A DNA stretch of 64,000 nucleotides from Phenylobacterium soli (GCF_003254475.1 NZ_QFYQ01000001.1:1-64000), one strand, 5' to 3'; shown: positions 9,067 to 19,373, counted from the first letter of the stretch. Notes: generated from the letters alone by a model not told the origin. Translations and numbers: made by a program.

Positions 9067-10113
9067 CTATCTCGCCTGCGCCGCTTCGGCGACGGAAGCA
9101 AAACCGTCGGCCCGCAGGCGCGCCGCAAGGTCGCGCTTGATGCGCGTCACGAGGCCGGGCCCCTCGAAGACCAGAGCCGAATAGAGTTGCACCACCTCCG
9201 CGCCGGCGCGGATCTTGGCGTAGGCGTCGGCGCCCGAGGCGACGCCGCCGACGCCGACCAGCGTCAGCCGGCCCTGCGCCGCGGCGGCGAATTCGGACAG
9301 CACGCGGGTGGAAAGGCCCATGAGCGGCGCGCCGGAGAGGCCGCCGGTCTCCTCGCGGAACCGCGACTTGAGCGCCGGCCGCGAGACGGTGGTGTTGGAG
9401 ACCATGATCCCCGCCAGGCCGTGGGCGAGGACCGTCTCGGTGATGGTCTCGACCTCCCCCGTCTCCAGGTCGGGGGCCACCTTGAGGAACATCGGGACGC
9501 GCCCCTGGGGCGGCAGGGCGTCGCGCGCCTCGGCGAGGCGACCGAGCAGTTCCTCGAGCGCGGCCTTGGTCTGCAGGGCGCGCAGCCCCGGCGTGTTGGG
9601 CGAGGAGATGTTGATCGTGAAGTAGGAGGCCATGCCCCAGAGGCGCTTGAGGCCGGTGACGTAGTCGCCGATCCGGTCCTCGGCGTCCTTGTTGGCGCCG
9701 ATGTTGGCCCCCACGACGCCGGTCGGGCCGCGCTGCGCCAGGCGGCTCGCGAAGGCCTCCAGCCCGTCGTTGTTGAAGCCCATGCGGTTGATCACCGCCC
9801 GGTCCTCGCTGAGGCGGAACAGCCGCGGGCGCGGGTTGCCGGCCTGGGGCTTCGGCGTGACCGTGCCGCACTCCACGAAACCGAAGCCGGCGCGCAGCAT
9901 GGGGCCGAAGACCTCGGCGTTCTTGTCGAAACCCGGCGCGAGGCCGACGACGTTCGGCAGGGCGATGCCGCCGAGCGAGCCGGCGAGGATCGCATCGTCG
10001 GCGCCGCCCCAGGGGCCGAGCCCCATCTTCAGGCCGAGAATGGCCAGGCCGTGGGCGTCTTCCGGGTCGAGGCCGCGCAGGGCGCGGGTGGCCAGGCCGT
10101 GGAGCAGGCTCAA
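9067..10113 (-). CDS. pyrD: Dihydroorotate dehydrogenase, class 2 (quinone-dependent)
   Basis: 348 aa. It oxidises dihydroorotate to orotate in pyrimidine synthesis and passes electrons to quinone at the inner membrane. Class 2 features are visible: an N-terminal helical extension before the barrel, the FMN/substrate motifs GLAPGFDKNAEVF, NRMGFNNDG, NISSPNTPGLR (with the catalytic Ser of this class), KVAPD, SNTT and VGVGGV. The start is taken as TTG because it overlaps the TGA of the upstream DUF952 gene (TTGA) and gives the normal family length. The open frame continues upstream only as a shadow. Confidence 0.95.
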   Translation of the reverse strand: MSLLHGLATRALRGLDPEDAHGLAILGLKMGLGPWGGADDAILAGSLGGIALPNVVGLAPGFDKNAEVFGPMLRAGFGFVECGTVTPKPQAGNPRPRLFRLSEDRAVINRMGFNNDGLEAFASRLAQRGPTGVVGANIGANKDAEDRIGDYVTGLKRLWGMASYFTINISSPNTPGLRALQTKAALEELLGRLAEARDALPPQGRVPMFLKVAPDLETGEVETITETVLAHGLAGIMVSNTTVSRPALKSRFREETGGLSGAPLMGLSTRVLSEFAAAAQGRLTLVGVGGVASGADAYAKIRAGAEVVQLYSALVFEGPGLVTRIKRDLAARLRADGFASVAEAAQAR

Positions 10114-10448
10114 GGCAGGATCCCGATCAGCGGCGTCCCGTCCGGGTCGAGCGGCGCGTCGGCGACCCCGCGCACCAGCGAGGCAGGAAGGGCGGCGTAG
10201 AGGTGCGGGAAGAGATCGCCGCCGCGCGAGGGCTCCCACCTGAGGTCGGCGCCGAGGTCGTCGGCCTCGATCTCAAGGACCACGAGGTCCTTCTGGCCAT
10301 GGAAGTGGCGACGTGCGGTCTCCTGCGCCTGGGCGGCGGTGGAGAAGTGGATGAAGCCGTCGGCGCGGTCGAGCTCAGAGCCCTCGTAGACCTGCGCGCC
10401 CCACGCCTGCTCCCAGTCGCGGCGGGGCAGGATCTTGTAGATCCGCAT
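10110..10448 (-). CDS. DUF952 family protein
   Basis: 112 aa, cytoplasmic. It opens MRIYKILPRRDWEQAW and contains DGFIHFSTAAQAQETARRHF, the hallmark of the DUF952 family (small, His-containing, structurally related to mono-ADP-ribosyltransferase-like folds; activity not established to my knowledge). It sits between a SixA-like phosphatase (2 nt away) and pyrD (overlapping), so translation of the three is probably coupled. Its role is unknown; the link to pyrD is positional only. Confidence 0.85.
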   Translation of the reverse strand: MRIYKILPRRDWEQAWGAQVYEGSELDRADGFIHFSTAAQAQETARRHFHGQKDLVVLEIEADDLGADLRWEPSRGGDLFPHLYAALPASLVRGVADAPLDPDGTPLIGILP

Positions 10449-10450
10449 GC

Positions 10451-10942
10451 TCAGCGCTCCGGAAAGAACAGGCCGTCGAACGCAGGGCGGCCGTTGGCGT
10501 CGATCAGGAACACCGAGGCGGCCGCGGTGGGGAACTTGCGCCGGGCGCGATCGATGAGCTGCGGCGGGGCCGAGCCTTCCATCAGCAGCCGGACGGTGAG
10601 TTCCTGGAGGCCCGGGTTGTGGCCCACCACCATCACGGTCGAGCAGCCCTTGCCGGCGGTCTCGGCGGCGTGGCGCACCGTGCCGGAGTCGGCGTTGTAG
10701 AGCTCCGGCTCCAGCTGGAAGCGCGCGTTGGGGAAGGCGGGCTCGGCGGCGGCCCAGGTCTCCCGGGCCCGGGCGGCGGGCGAGACGAGGGCGAGGTCCG
10801 GCGAAAAGCCCAGCCGCGCGAGGGTCTCGCCGATCTCGAGCGACTCCTCGAGGCCGCGCGGCTCCAGCCGGCGATCGAAATCCTCGCCGCTGGCGCTCTC
10901 GGCTTCGGCCTTGCCGTGTCGGAAGAGGATCAGCCGATCCAT
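10451..10942 (-). CDS. SixA-like histidine phosphatase
   Basis: 163 aa. A short histidine-phosphatase-superfamily protein with the catalytic RHG near the N-terminus (LILFRHGKAEAES), the arginine in SPAARARETW, and the second catalytic His in VVGHNPGLQEL. E. coli SixA dephosphorylates phosphohistidine on HPt domains or the nitrogen PTS protein; whether this protein does so cannot be read from sequence. It is the first gene of a tight sixA-DUF952-pyrD set. Its start is divergent from metX, with a 92-nt spacer between them. Confidence 0.87.
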   Translation of the reverse strand: MDRLILFRHGKAEAESASGEDFDRRLEPRGLEESLEIGETLARLGFSPDLALVSPAARARETWAAAEPAFPNARFQLEPELYNADSGTVRHAAETAGKGCSTVMVVGHNPGLQELTVRLLMEGSAPPQLIDRARRKFPTAAASVFLIDANGRPAFDGLFFPER

Positions 10943-11034
10943 GGACGCTCCACCCGGTTGCGGCAGACCTCATAGCGGCGCCCGCGCCCGCTGCGAAGCA
11001 TTGACAGTGAAGGGGCTTGGCGGTCCAAGGCCGC

Positions 11035-12189
11035 ATGGGCAAGGCGACGGCGCAGAGCTTCGCGGACGAGGACGGCGGAATCTGGCGATTCCCGGCCGAG
11101 CAGGCCCTGCGCCTGGACTCGGGCGCGGCCCTCAGCCCGCTGGAGATCGGCTACAAGACCTACGGCCGGCTGAACGCCGAGAAGTCCAACGCCATCCTGG
11201 TCTGCCATGCCCTGACCGGCGACCAGCACCTAGCCTCGACACACCCGCTCACCGGCAAGCCGGGCTGGTGGGACCGTATGGTCGGGCCCGGCAAGCCGCT
11301 GGACCCCGGCCGCTATTTCATCGTCTGCACCAACGTCATCGGCGGCTGCATGGGCTCGACCGGCCCGGCCTCGATCGATCCGGCGACCGGCAAGACCTAC
11401 GCCCTCACCTTCCCGGTGATCACCATCGCCGACATGGTGCGCGCCCAGGCCATGCTGATGGAGGCCTGGGGCATCGAGACCCTGTTCGCGGTGATCGGCG
11501 GCTCGATGGGCGGCATGCAGGCCATGCAGTGGGCGGCGGACTATCCGGAGAAGCTGTTCTCCTGCGTCTGCATCGCCACCGCGCCCCGCCACTCGGCCCA
11601 GAACATCGCCTTCCACGAGGTCGGCCGCCAGGCGATCATGGCCGATCCCGACTGGCGCGGCGGCGCCTATGACGCGCATGGCGTGCGCCCCGAGAAGGGT
11701 CTCGCCGTCGCCCGCATGGCCGGCCACATCACCTATCTGTCGGAAGCGGCCCTGCAGCGGAAGTTCGGGCGGGAGCTGCAACGCGACGGCCTGTCGTGGG
11801 GCTTCGACGCCGACTTCCAGGTGGAGAGCTACCTGCGCCACCAGGGGGCGGCCTTCGTCGACCGCTTCGACGCCAATTCCTACCTCTACATCACCCGGGC
11901 GCTCGACTACTTCGACCTCGCCGGCCAGTTCGGCGGGGTGCTGGCGCACGCCTTCCAGAAGGCGCGGCAAGTGCGCTTCTGCGTGCTCTCCTTCTCCTCG
12001 GACTGGCTCTATCCGACCGGCGAGAGCCGCGATCTGGTGCGGGCGCTGAACGCGGCCGGCGCACGGGCGAGCTTCGTCGAGATCGAGACCGACAAGGGGC
12101 ACGACGCCTTCTTCCTCGACGAGCCGCAGCTCGACTCGACGCTGCGCGGCTTCATCGGCGCGGCGGCCCACGCGCGGGGCCTGAAGTGA
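11035..12189 (+). CDS. metX: Homoserine O-acyltransferase (MetX family)
   Basis: 384 aa, alpha/beta hydrolase fold. It activates homoserine, usually with acetyl-CoA, for methionine synthesis. The nucleophile Ser is in [14 protein letters not shown], and the Asp and His of the triad lie in SSDWLYP and [11 protein letters not shown]. Further family blocks are CHALTGDQH and [12 protein letters not shown]. Some MetX-type enzymes use succinyl-CoA, which cannot be excluded. ATG at 11035 has AAGG just upstream; an in-frame TTG at 11017 is less likely. A TTGACA lies at 11001-11006, but I find no matching -10. The stop overlaps metW (GTGA). Confidence 0.95.
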   Translation: MGKATAQSFADEDGGIWRFPAEQALRLDSGAALSPLEIGYKTYGRLNAEKSNAILVCHALTGDQHLASTHPLTGKPGWWDRMVGPGKPLDPGRYFIVCTNVIGGCMGSTGPASIDPATGKTYALTFPVITIADMVRAQAMLMEAWGIETLFAVIGGSMGGMQAMQWAADYPEKLFSCVCIATAPRHSAQNIAFHEVGRQAIMADPDWRGGAYDAHGVRPEKGLAVARMAGHITYLSEAALQRKFGRELQRDGLSWGFDADFQVESYLRHQGAAFVDRFDANSYLYITRALDYFDLAGQFGGVLAHAFQKARQVRFCVLSFSSDWLYPTGESRDLVRALNAAGARASFVEIETDKGHDAFFLDEPQLDSTLRGFIGAAAHARGLK

Positions 12190-12794
12190 GCGCCGTGCGC
12201 GAGGACTTCCGCGAGATCCTGAGGCTGGTGAAGCCGGGCGCGCGGGTGCTGGACGTCGGCTGCGAGGATGGCGAGCTGCTGGAGCTGCTCACCCGGGAGC
12301 GCGGCGTCGACGGCCAGGGCCTGGAGCTCGACACCGAGAACGTCGCCGCCTGCCTCGCCAAGGGTCTGGCGGTGGTTCAGGGCGACGGCGACCGCGACCT
12401 CGACTACTTCCCGACCCGCGCCTTCGACTACGCAATCCTCTCCAAGACCCTGCAGCAGATGCGCGAGCCGCGGCACGTGCTCTCCGAACTGCTGCGCATC
12501 GCCGACCAGGCCATCGTCTCGGTGCCGAACTTCGGCCACTGGCGGATGCGGGTGTCGCTGATGACCCGCGGCCGGATGCCGGAAACCCGCGCCCTGCCCG
12601 ATCCCTGGTGGGCGACGGCCAACATCCACCTGTGCACCCTAAAGGACTTCACCGACCTCTGCGGCGACCTCGCCCTGCGGATCGACGCCTGCGCGGCGCT
12701 GTCCGGCGGCAAGCCCGCCCGGCCGATGAACCCGCACGGGGTGCTGGAGAACTGGCGGGCCGAGACGGCGATCTTCCTGCTCAGCAAGGCCTGA
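12186..12794 (+). CDS. metW: MetW, methionine biosynthesis methyltransferase-like protein
   Basis: 202 aa. SAM-methyltransferase-like fold with glycine motif I ([15 protein letters not shown]) and the MetW-typical [20 protein letters not shown] plus [11 protein letters not shown]. MetW is found next to metX across proteobacteria and supports MetX function, probably by direct interaction; its own reaction is uncertain. The GTG start overlaps the metX TGA by 3 nt, which indicates translational coupling and fixes the start. Confidence 0.94.
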   Translation: MSAVREDFREILRLVKPGARVLDVGCEDGELLELLTRERGVDGQGLELDTENVAACLAKGLAVVQGDGDRDLDYFPTRAFDYAILSKTLQQMREPRHVLSELLRIADQAIVSVPNFGHWRMRVSLMTRGRMPETRALPDPWWATANIHLCTLKDFTDLCGDLALRIDACAALSGGKPARPMNPHGVLENWRAETAIFLLSKA

Positions 12795-12838
12795 ACATCG
12801 GCCACATTTGCGTCGCGCCCTGACGCGAAGCTGGCCCC

Positions 12839-13810
12839 ATGATCGGAGCCCTCGCCCCTCTCCTCCTGGCGGCTGCGACCCCGGCCGCCGCGCCGCCGTC
12901 CCTCGGCTTTCCCCTCTCCTGCCGGATCGGCGTGAGCTGCGAGGTGCAGAACTACGTCGACCGCGATCCGGGCCCCGGGGCCGCGGACTACCGCTGCGGG
13001 CGCGAGACCTATCAGGACCACAACGGCGTCGACATCCGGCTGCTCGACATGGCCGCCCAGAAGAAGGGCGTGACGGTGCTGGCCGCCGCGCCCGGCGTGG
13101 TGAGCCGGTTGCGGGACGGGGTGGCGGACGTCTCGGTGCGGGCGGCCGGGGCGGCGTCGGTGAAGGGCCAGGAGTGCGGCAACGGAGTGATCGTCGATCA
13201 CGGCGGCGGCTGGGAGACCCAGTATTGCCACATGGCCCGGGGCAGCATCGCGGTGAAGCCTGGGCAGAAGCTGGCGGCGGGCGCGCCGCTGGGCCGGGTC
13301 GGCCTGTCGGGCAACACCGAATACCCGCACCTGCACGTGACGGTCCGCCGCGACGGCAAGGTGGTGGATCCCTTCGCGCCCGACCCCGCGGAGGCGGGCT
13401 GCGCCCTGAAGAAGCCGCTGTGGACGCCGGCCGCCATGGCCCAGCTCGGCTACAAGCAGGGCGCCGTGCTGAACGCCGGCTTCGCGGCTGGCCCGGTGAA
13501 GATGGAAGACGTCGAGGCCGGGGGCGTCGCGCCGCCCGGCGCCGGCGCGGCCTATGTGGTGGCCTATGCTCGGGCCATCGACCTGCAGGCCGGCGACGTC
13601 ATCGCCTTGAGCCTCGTCTCGCCGACCGGCGCGACGCTCGCCCAGCGCAGCCTGCCGCCGCTGGAATCGGCCAAGGCCCAGCACATCGCCTACATCGGCG
13701 TGAAGCGCCCCGCCGCCGGCTGGCCGGCCGGGACCTACAAGGCCAGCTACACGGTCACGCGGCAGGGCCGGCCGGCCGTCACGCGAAGCTGGCGGATCCG
13801 GATCGGCTGA
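12839..13810 (+). CDS. M23 (LytM-type) metallopeptidase, exported
   Basis: 323 aa. The N-terminus (MIGALAPLLLAAATPAAA) is a short signal peptide. The Zn-peptidase core occupies about 45-190: HNGVDIR gives the first ligands (HxxxD), and HLHV gives the HxH pair. Such enzymes cut peptidoglycan cross-links or stems, or act as divisome activators when degenerate; here the ligands are intact. Residues about 200-323 form an extra beta-rich domain of unknown role. Several Cys (CRIGVSC, YRCG, QECG, QYCH, GCALKK) fit a disulfide-bonded periplasmic protein. Confidence 0.87.
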   Translation: MIGALAPLLLAAATPAAAPPSLGFPLSCRIGVSCEVQNYVDRDPGPGAADYRCGRETYQDHNGVDIRLLDMAAQKKGVTVLAAAPGVVSRLRDGVADVSVRAAGAASVKGQECGNGVIVDHGGGWETQYCHMARGSIAVKPGQKLAAGAPLGRVGLSGNTEYPHLHVTVRRDGKVVDPFAPDPAEAGCALKKPLWTPAAMAQLGYKQGAVLNAGFAAGPVKMEDVEAGGVAPPGAGAAYVVAYARAIDLQAGDVIALSLVSPTGATLAQRSLPPLESAKAQHIAYIGVKRPAAGWPAGTYKASYTVTRQGRPAVTRSWRIRIG

Positions 13811-13884
13811 GGCGGCTGCTGACAGGACGCTGACGGCGGGCCAGGCTAGGGCTCCGAGCCGAACGCCGCCGCCGAAGGACGCTG

Positions 13885-14397
13885 ATGCCGAGCCCCGCCA
13901 GACGATCCGCCGTGCAGGCCGAGGCGCGTTGCCAGTGCGGGACGGTTCGCGTCGAGATCGACGTGCCCGCGGTCTGGGCCTGGCACGACCACTCCGAGCG
14001 CAGCCGCAAGGCCCATGGCGCCGCCTACGCGACCTATGTGGGCAGCTGGAAGAGCCGCTTCCGCATCCTGGAGGGCGAGGCGGCGCTGGTGCGCTACGCC
14101 GACGAGGCGGCGCGGACGGTGCGCAGTTTCTGCGGCCGCTGCGGCACGCCGATGCTCTACGAGCGCGCCCGCTCGCCCAAGATCGTCAACATCCCGCGCG
14201 CCCTGTTCCTCGCCCGCACGGGGCGCGACACCCGCTACCACGTGAACCTCGCCGAGAAGGCGGACTGGGAATATGCCGGCGAGGCGCTGAGCCCGCTGAA
14301 GGGCTATCCGGGCGTGATGTGGGAGCGGCCGCGGCGCAAGAAGGCGGCCGACGGCATCGACAGCCTGTTCGCGACGCAGGAAGACGCCGAGCCTTAG
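13885..14397 (+). CDS. GFA/CENP-V domain protein
   Basis: 170 aa. Zn-binding GFA-type fold with CQCG near the N-terminus and CGRCGTPM in the middle. The family is named after a glutathione-dependent formaldehyde-activating enzyme, but most members have no proven activity. The first half lacks the usual second CxxC pair, having HDHSERSRKAHG at that place, so the Zn site may be altered. It is cytoplasmic. The stop shares a TTAG with the convergent PII gene. Confidence 0.82.
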   Translation: MPSPARRSAVQAEARCQCGTVRVEIDVPAVWAWHDHSERSRKAHGAAYATYVGSWKSRFRILEGEAALVRYADEAARTVRSFCGRCGTPMLYERARSPKIVNIPRALFLARTGRDTRYHVNLAEKADWEYAGEALSPLKGYPGVMWERPRRKKAADGIDSLFATQEDAEP

Positions 14398-14738
14398 CCG
14401 GCGATGGCCGCGGCGTCGCGCTCGCCGGTGCGGATGCGCAGCGCCTGCTCGAGATCCATGACGAAGATCTTCCCGTCGCCGATCTTGCCGGTGTTGGCGG
14501 TCTTGGAGATGGCGTCGACCACCCGCTCGGCGATGTCGGAGGGCACGGCGCACTCCAGCTTCACCTTCGGCAGCAGCTTCACCTCGTATTCGGCGCCGCG
14601 ATAGACCTCGGTCTTGCCGCGCTGGCGGCCATAGCCGCGAACTTCCGTCACCGTGAGGCCGGAGGCCCCCGCCTCCGTCACGGCGTCGAGCACGGCGTCG
14701 AGGCGGCTGGGCTTGATGACCGCGACGATCATCTTCAT
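14394..14738 (-). CDS. glnB: PII nitrogen regulatory protein
   Basis: 114 aa. A trimeric sensor of 2-oxoglutarate, ATP and ADP that controls nitrogen-assimilation proteins. The N-terminus MKMIVAVIKPSRLDAV, the T-loop RGYGRQRGKTEVYRGAEY with uridylylation Tyr51, and the C-terminal signature DGKIFVMDLEQALRIRTGER are all intact. GlnB and GlnK are hard to separate by sequence, and neither glnA nor amtB is adjacent, so this is an isolated PII gene. The symbol is therefore provisional. Confidence 0.93.
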   Translation of the reverse strand: MKMIVAVIKPSRLDAVLDAVTEAGASGLTVTEVRGYGRQRGKTEVYRGAEYEVKLLPKVKLECAVPSDIAERVVDAISKTANTGKIGDGKIFVMDLEQALRIRTGERDAAAIAG

Positions 14739-14786
14739 GGCGAGGGATCTCCGAAACGCGGGAACGCGGGAATCTCGGACGCCAAG

Positions 14787-15581
14787 CTAAGGCCTCCGGC
14801 GGCTCGCTCCAAGACCCGAGCGGCGCGCAGGGCTGTGCGACGCCGGGCTTCGGGACACCGGCGCTGCGCCCGGAGCGGGTATGAGGATGGGCTTGGCCAC
14901 CCGCGCGCGCACCCGCGCTCCCTTGGGCTTGACCGCGAAGGTCTGCTTCACCGCCTCCATGAGGACGAGCCCAGCGAAGCCCGGCCACAGCCGCGAGCCC
15001 GCCTGTTCGAACAGCTCGGCCATGCCGGCCAGCCAGTTCGCCGGCGGCACATAAAGGGCCCGGGTCCAGCCGGAGGGCTCGAGCTCGGCCTCGCGCAGCA
15101 GCTCGCCGAGCTGCCCGCGGGTGTAGGGACGGCCATGGCCGAAGGGCGTCTTCTCCGCGTTGGCCCAAAGGCCGTTGCGGGCGGCCACGGCGACGATCAC
15201 CCGGCCCGAGGGCGCCAGCACGCGCCAGACCTCGCGCAGGAGCGCGACCGCGTCGGGGCTCTCCTCGATGGCGTGGGCGAGGAGGATGCGGTCGAACATG
15301 GCGTTGGGAAACGGCAGGCAGTCCTCGCCGACGAGGCTCGCCAGGTTCTTCTCCCCGGCCGGCCAGATCTCCACCCCCTGCTGGGCGGGCATGGCGGCCA
15401 CCACGCGGCGCGCGGCGGGGGCCAGAGTCGCCACGAAGGGGGTCGCATAACCGAGGGCAAGCACGTCGAGGCCGCGCGCGTCGCCCCAGGCCTCCACGAC
15501 CTTGCGGCCGACCATCAGGCGCGCGGCGCGGCCGAGGTCGGAGGCGTAGAACTGGCGTAGCTCAAGGACGTCGCGGCGCAT
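14787..15581 (-). CDS. Class I SAM-dependent methyltransferase
   Basis: 264 aa. A degenerate motif I (GLDVLALGYATPFV) is followed by typical Methyltransf_11 features: FPNAMFDRILLAHAIEESPD, then LREVWRVLAPSGRVIVAV. The C-terminal ~40 residues are basic and Ser/Pro-rich (SRSPASHSPARRSG) and probably disordered. It is divergent from gloB with 83 nt between starts; this pairing is common in alphaproteobacteria as far as I recall. The methyl acceptor is unknown. Confidence 0.85.
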   Translation of the reverse strand: MRRDVLELRQFYASDLGRAARLMVGRKVVEAWGDARGLDVLALGYATPFVATLAPAARRVVAAMPAQQGVEIWPAGEKNLASLVGEDCLPFPNAMFDRILLAHAIEESPDAVALLREVWRVLAPSGRVIVAVAARNGLWANAEKTPFGHGRPYTRGQLGELLREAELEPSGWTRALYVPPANWLAGMAELFEQAGSRLWPGFAGLVLMEAVKQTFAVKPKGARVRARVAKPILIPAPGAAPVSRSPASHSPARRSGLGASRRRP

Positions 15582-15664
15582 GGCCCTCTTCGCGTCGGTC
15601 TCGACGAAGCACCCTCGCCAACCTAAATGGCTTGCCTTCGGTTGTCGCGCCAGGAGGCCCCACC

Positions 15665-16426
15665 ATGCCGCTCACCGTCCATCAGTTCCCCTGTCTCGAC
15701 GACAACTACGGATACCTCATCCGCGACGAGGCGACCGGCCTCGCCGCGACGATCGACACGCCGGACGCGACGGCCATCCTGAAGGAGCTCGACAAGCTCG
15801 GCTGGAAGCTGGCGCTGATCCTCAACACCCACTGGCACCCGGACCACGCCGGCGGCAACGCCGAGATCAAGGCCGCCACCGGCGCCGAGATCGTCGGCCC
15901 CAAGGAGGTCACCCGCATCGCGCCGCTCGACCGCGAGGTCGCCGGCGGCGAGGTGGTGTCCCTGGGCGCCACCAACTTTCAGGTCATCGAGAGCGGCGGC
16001 CACACCCTGGGCCACGTCAGCTATTTCGATGCCGCCGACCGGATCGCCTTCGTGGGCGACACCCTGTTCGCGCTCGGCTGCGGCCGGCTGTTCGAGGGGG
16101 ATGCGGCGCAGATGTGGGCGAGCCTGCAGCGCCTGGCCGCGCTGCCGGACGACACCAAGGTCTACTGCGCGCACGAGTACACGGCCTCGAACGCGCGCTT
16201 TGCGCTCTCGGTGGACGACGACCCGGCGGTGAAGGCGCGCACCGAGCAGATCTTCGCCGCCCGCGAGCGCGGGGAGCCCACCGTGCCGACCACCATCGCC
16301 CTGGAGAAGGCCACCAACCCGTTCCTGCGCGCGCCGGCGCTGGCGGGCCGGGTCGGGGCGGCCGGCAAGCCGGACCACGAGGCCTTCGGCGCGGTGCGCG
16401 CGGCCAAGGACAACTTCAAGGGCTAG
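15665..16426 (+). CDS. gloB: Hydroxyacylglutathione hydrolase (glyoxalase II)
   Basis: 253 aa. It hydrolyses S-lactoylglutathione to lactate and glutathione, the second step of methylglyoxal detoxification. The metallo-beta-lactamase ligands are all present: THWHPDHAGGN, the His in GGHTLGH, the Asp in FVGDTLFALGCGRLFEG, and the His in YCAHEYT. The C-terminal helical glutathione-binding region contains NPFLRA. The start is fixed by AGGAGG 7 nt upstream of the ATG; an in-frame TTG further up is rejected. The convergent neighbour ends 8 nt away. Confidence 0.95.
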   Translation: MPLTVHQFPCLDDNYGYLIRDEATGLAATIDTPDATAILKELDKLGWKLALILNTHWHPDHAGGNAEIKAATGAEIVGPKEVTRIAPLDREVAGGEVVSLGATNFQVIESGGHTLGHVSYFDAADRIAFVGDTLFALGCGRLFEGDAAQMWASLQRLAALPDDTKVYCAHEYTASNARFALSVDDDPAVKARTEQIFAARERGEPTVPTTIALEKATNPFLRAPALAGRVGAAGKPDHEAFGAVRAAKDNFKG

Positions 16427-16434
16427 GTCCGGCC

Positions 16435-17178
16435 TCAGCGGTCCGGCGCGGCCACCGCGGCGGCGATGCGGCCCGACGAGGGACGGCCGGCAAGGCCCTG
16501 GCTGGGCGTCACGGTGATCTTCAGCGTGCCCTTCTGGACGGTGGCGGCGACACGCCGGCCCTCCTCCAGGAACACGCGTTTGAGCCCGGCCAGGCGGCTG
16601 CGGCCCTGCGGATGCTCGGAAAGTCGCGCCACCGCGACGCTCGCCACGGTGGCCGCATCGGCGATCACAGCCGAGGAGGCCGGCGTCGCCTCGGCGTCGA
16701 ACAGGATCACGTGCTTGGCCGCCCGGCTGGCCCGCAGGGACGCCTGGCCGAGGCGCTCGAGCAGCGCCTGCGGGCCCAGCGGCGCCAGCCTGAGCGGCGC
16801 GCCGCCGCCGGCCAGGGCCGCGGCCTCGCCGTCCGGGCGGTGGGTGGTGAAGACGGTGACGCCGCCGAGACGGGTGGCGCGCAGCACCGGCTGGCCCACG
16901 TCGTTCTTGTAGATCACGTCGCCGCGTGGGGCGGGCTGCGGCTGCAGGGCCCAGACCTCGGGGCTGTTCTCGAACTTCAGGAGCGGCCGGCCCTGGGTGA
17001 GGTCGAGGGTGAAGACGTCGCCGTCCTCGGAGACGTAGCGGGCCACGGGCGGGGCGGAGAAGTCGCGCCCCATGGAGGGGCCATGCTCGCCGAACAGCAC
17101 CGCGCGCAGGGACTGCGCCTGGGCGGAGCCGGCGAATCCGACGAGCGCGCAGACCAAGGCTGCGCAGATCGACCTCAT
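16435..17178 (-). CDS. Exported protein of unknown function (possibly DUF4908)
   Basis: 247 aa from the second Met, chosen because MRSICAALVCALVGFAGSAQA is a clean Sec signal peptide; an ATG at 17205 would add nine residues. The mature part starts like a beta-rich domain (FSAPPVARYVSEDGDVFTLD, then LLKFENSPEVWAL), followed by an Ala-rich helical region and a basic tail. I recognise no catalytic motif. It resembles a Caulobacterales-restricted DUF family, but I cannot confirm the family name without a search. Probably periplasmic. Confidence 0.7.
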   Translation of the reverse strand: MRSICAALVCALVGFAGSAQAQSLRAVLFGEHGPSMGRDFSAPPVARYVSEDGDVFTLDLTQGRPLLKFENSPEVWALQPQPAPRGDVIYKNDVGQPVLRATRLGGVTVFTTHRPDGEAAALAGGGAPLRLAPLGPQALLERLGQASLRASRAAKHVILFDAEATPASSAVIADAATVASVAVARLSEHPQGRSRLAGLKRVFLEEGRRVAATVQKGTLKITVTPSQGLAGRPSSGRIAAAVAAPDR

Positions 17179-17278
17179 TACCGCCGTCGGCCCGCCGTCC
17201 ATCACGCACCAGCAGATGCCGCTGGACTGGGGCGCTTTTTGGACGTCGGAGAGGCTGTAGGCGGGCTGCGACAGAACG

Positions 17279-18004
17279 TCAGCCCACCAGGTACTGGCCG
17301 CCGTTCAGGGCGAGCGTCGCCCCGGTCACATAGCCAGCCCGTTCACCCGCCAGGAACGCCACCATGTCGGCGATCTCCTCTCCTCGACCCAATCGGCCGA
17401 CGGGAATCTGGGCGATGATCCCTTCCAGAACCTTTTCGGGCACCGCCTGGACCATCTCGGTGTCGATATAACCGGGCGCGATGCAGTTCACGGTGACGCC
17501 CTTGCGGGCGTTCTCCAGGGCCAGCGCCTTGGTGAAGCCGATCATGCCGGCCTTGGCCGCGGAGTAGTTGGTCTGGCCCATCTGCCCCTTCTGGCCGTTG
17601 ATCGAGGAGATGTTGACGATGCGGCCCCAGCCGCGGTCGCGCATGCCCTCGATGACCTGGCGGGTCATGTTGAAGAGGCTGTCCATGTTGACGCGGATGA
17701 CCTCGCTCCACTGTTCGGAGGTCATCTTGTGGAACACCCCGTCGCGGGTGATGCCGGCGTTGTTGACCAGCACGTCGATGGGGCCGAGCTCGCGCTCCAC
17801 CGCCTCGGCGGCGTGCCGGCAGTCGGCGAAATTGCCGACGTTACCCTTGACCACCATCACGCCCAGCTCGCGGGCGCAGGCCTCGGCCGCGGCGTCGTTG
17901 CCGGAATAGCCGGCGGCCACCTTCATCCCGTCGGCCTTCAGCCGCTCGACGATCGCCCGACCTATGCCACGGGTGCCCCCCGTGACGAGCGCAACCCTGG
18001 CCAT
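17279..18004 (-). CDS. phaB: Acetoacetyl-CoA reductase
   Basis: 241 aa. NADPH-dependent SDR that reduces acetoacetyl-CoA to (R)-3-hydroxybutyryl-CoA for polyhydroxybutyrate. The cofactor motif is TGGTRGIGRAI, NNAG is present, and the catalytic Ser-Tyr-Lys lies in ISSINGQKGQMGQTNYSAAK. The stretch from ISSINGQKGQ through QTNYSAAKAG is characteristic of PhaB rather than of FabG. It lies 61 nt downstream of phaA on the same strand, so it is probably the second gene of a phaAB operon. Confidence 0.95.
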   Translation of the reverse strand: MARVALVTGGTRGIGRAIVERLKADGMKVAAGYSGNDAAAEACARELGVMVVKGNVGNFADCRHAAEAVERELGPIDVLVNNAGITRDGVFHKMTSEQWSEVIRVNMDSLFNMTRQVIEGMRDRGWGRIVNISSINGQKGQMGQTNYSAAKAGMIGFTKALALENARKGVTVNCIAPGYIDTEMVQAVPEKVLEGIIAQIPVGRLGRGEEIADMVAFLAGERAGYVTGATLALNGGQYLVG

Positions 18005-18065
18005 TCGGCTATTCCTCCTGAAAGGGCCGCCAGGTCTTGCGCCCGGCGGCTCCGATTGCTGTACG

Positions 18066-19331
<1,266 letters not shown>

Positions 19332-19345
19332 TCATTCCAAGCCCT

Positions 19346-19373
19346 TTGCCATTCCGCTCGCATCCGCGATACT
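19346..19373 (+). promoter_or_regulatory. Candidate phaR promoter
   Basis: TTGCCA (19346-19351) and GATACT (19368-19373) are separated by 16 nt, a reasonable housekeeping-sigma arrangement about 50 nt upstream of the phaR ATG. The -10 runs directly into the PhaR-type operator, as expected for autorepression. This is inferred from spacing only. Confidence 0.4.

Noticed and set aside
8993..9871. Upstream extension of the histidine kinase frame
   Set aside because: It overlaps pyrD out of frame, has no domain, and the kinase has a natural start just before its first membrane helix.
10943..11034. SAM riboswitch upstream of metX
   Set aside because: Alphaproteobacterial metX/metA genes often carry a SAM-II element, but its conserved core is not found in these 92 nt.
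10449..11042. Upstream extension of the DUF952 frame
   Set aside because: Antisense-like low-complexity text that overlaps the SixA-like gene; the DUF952 family starts at MRIYKIL.
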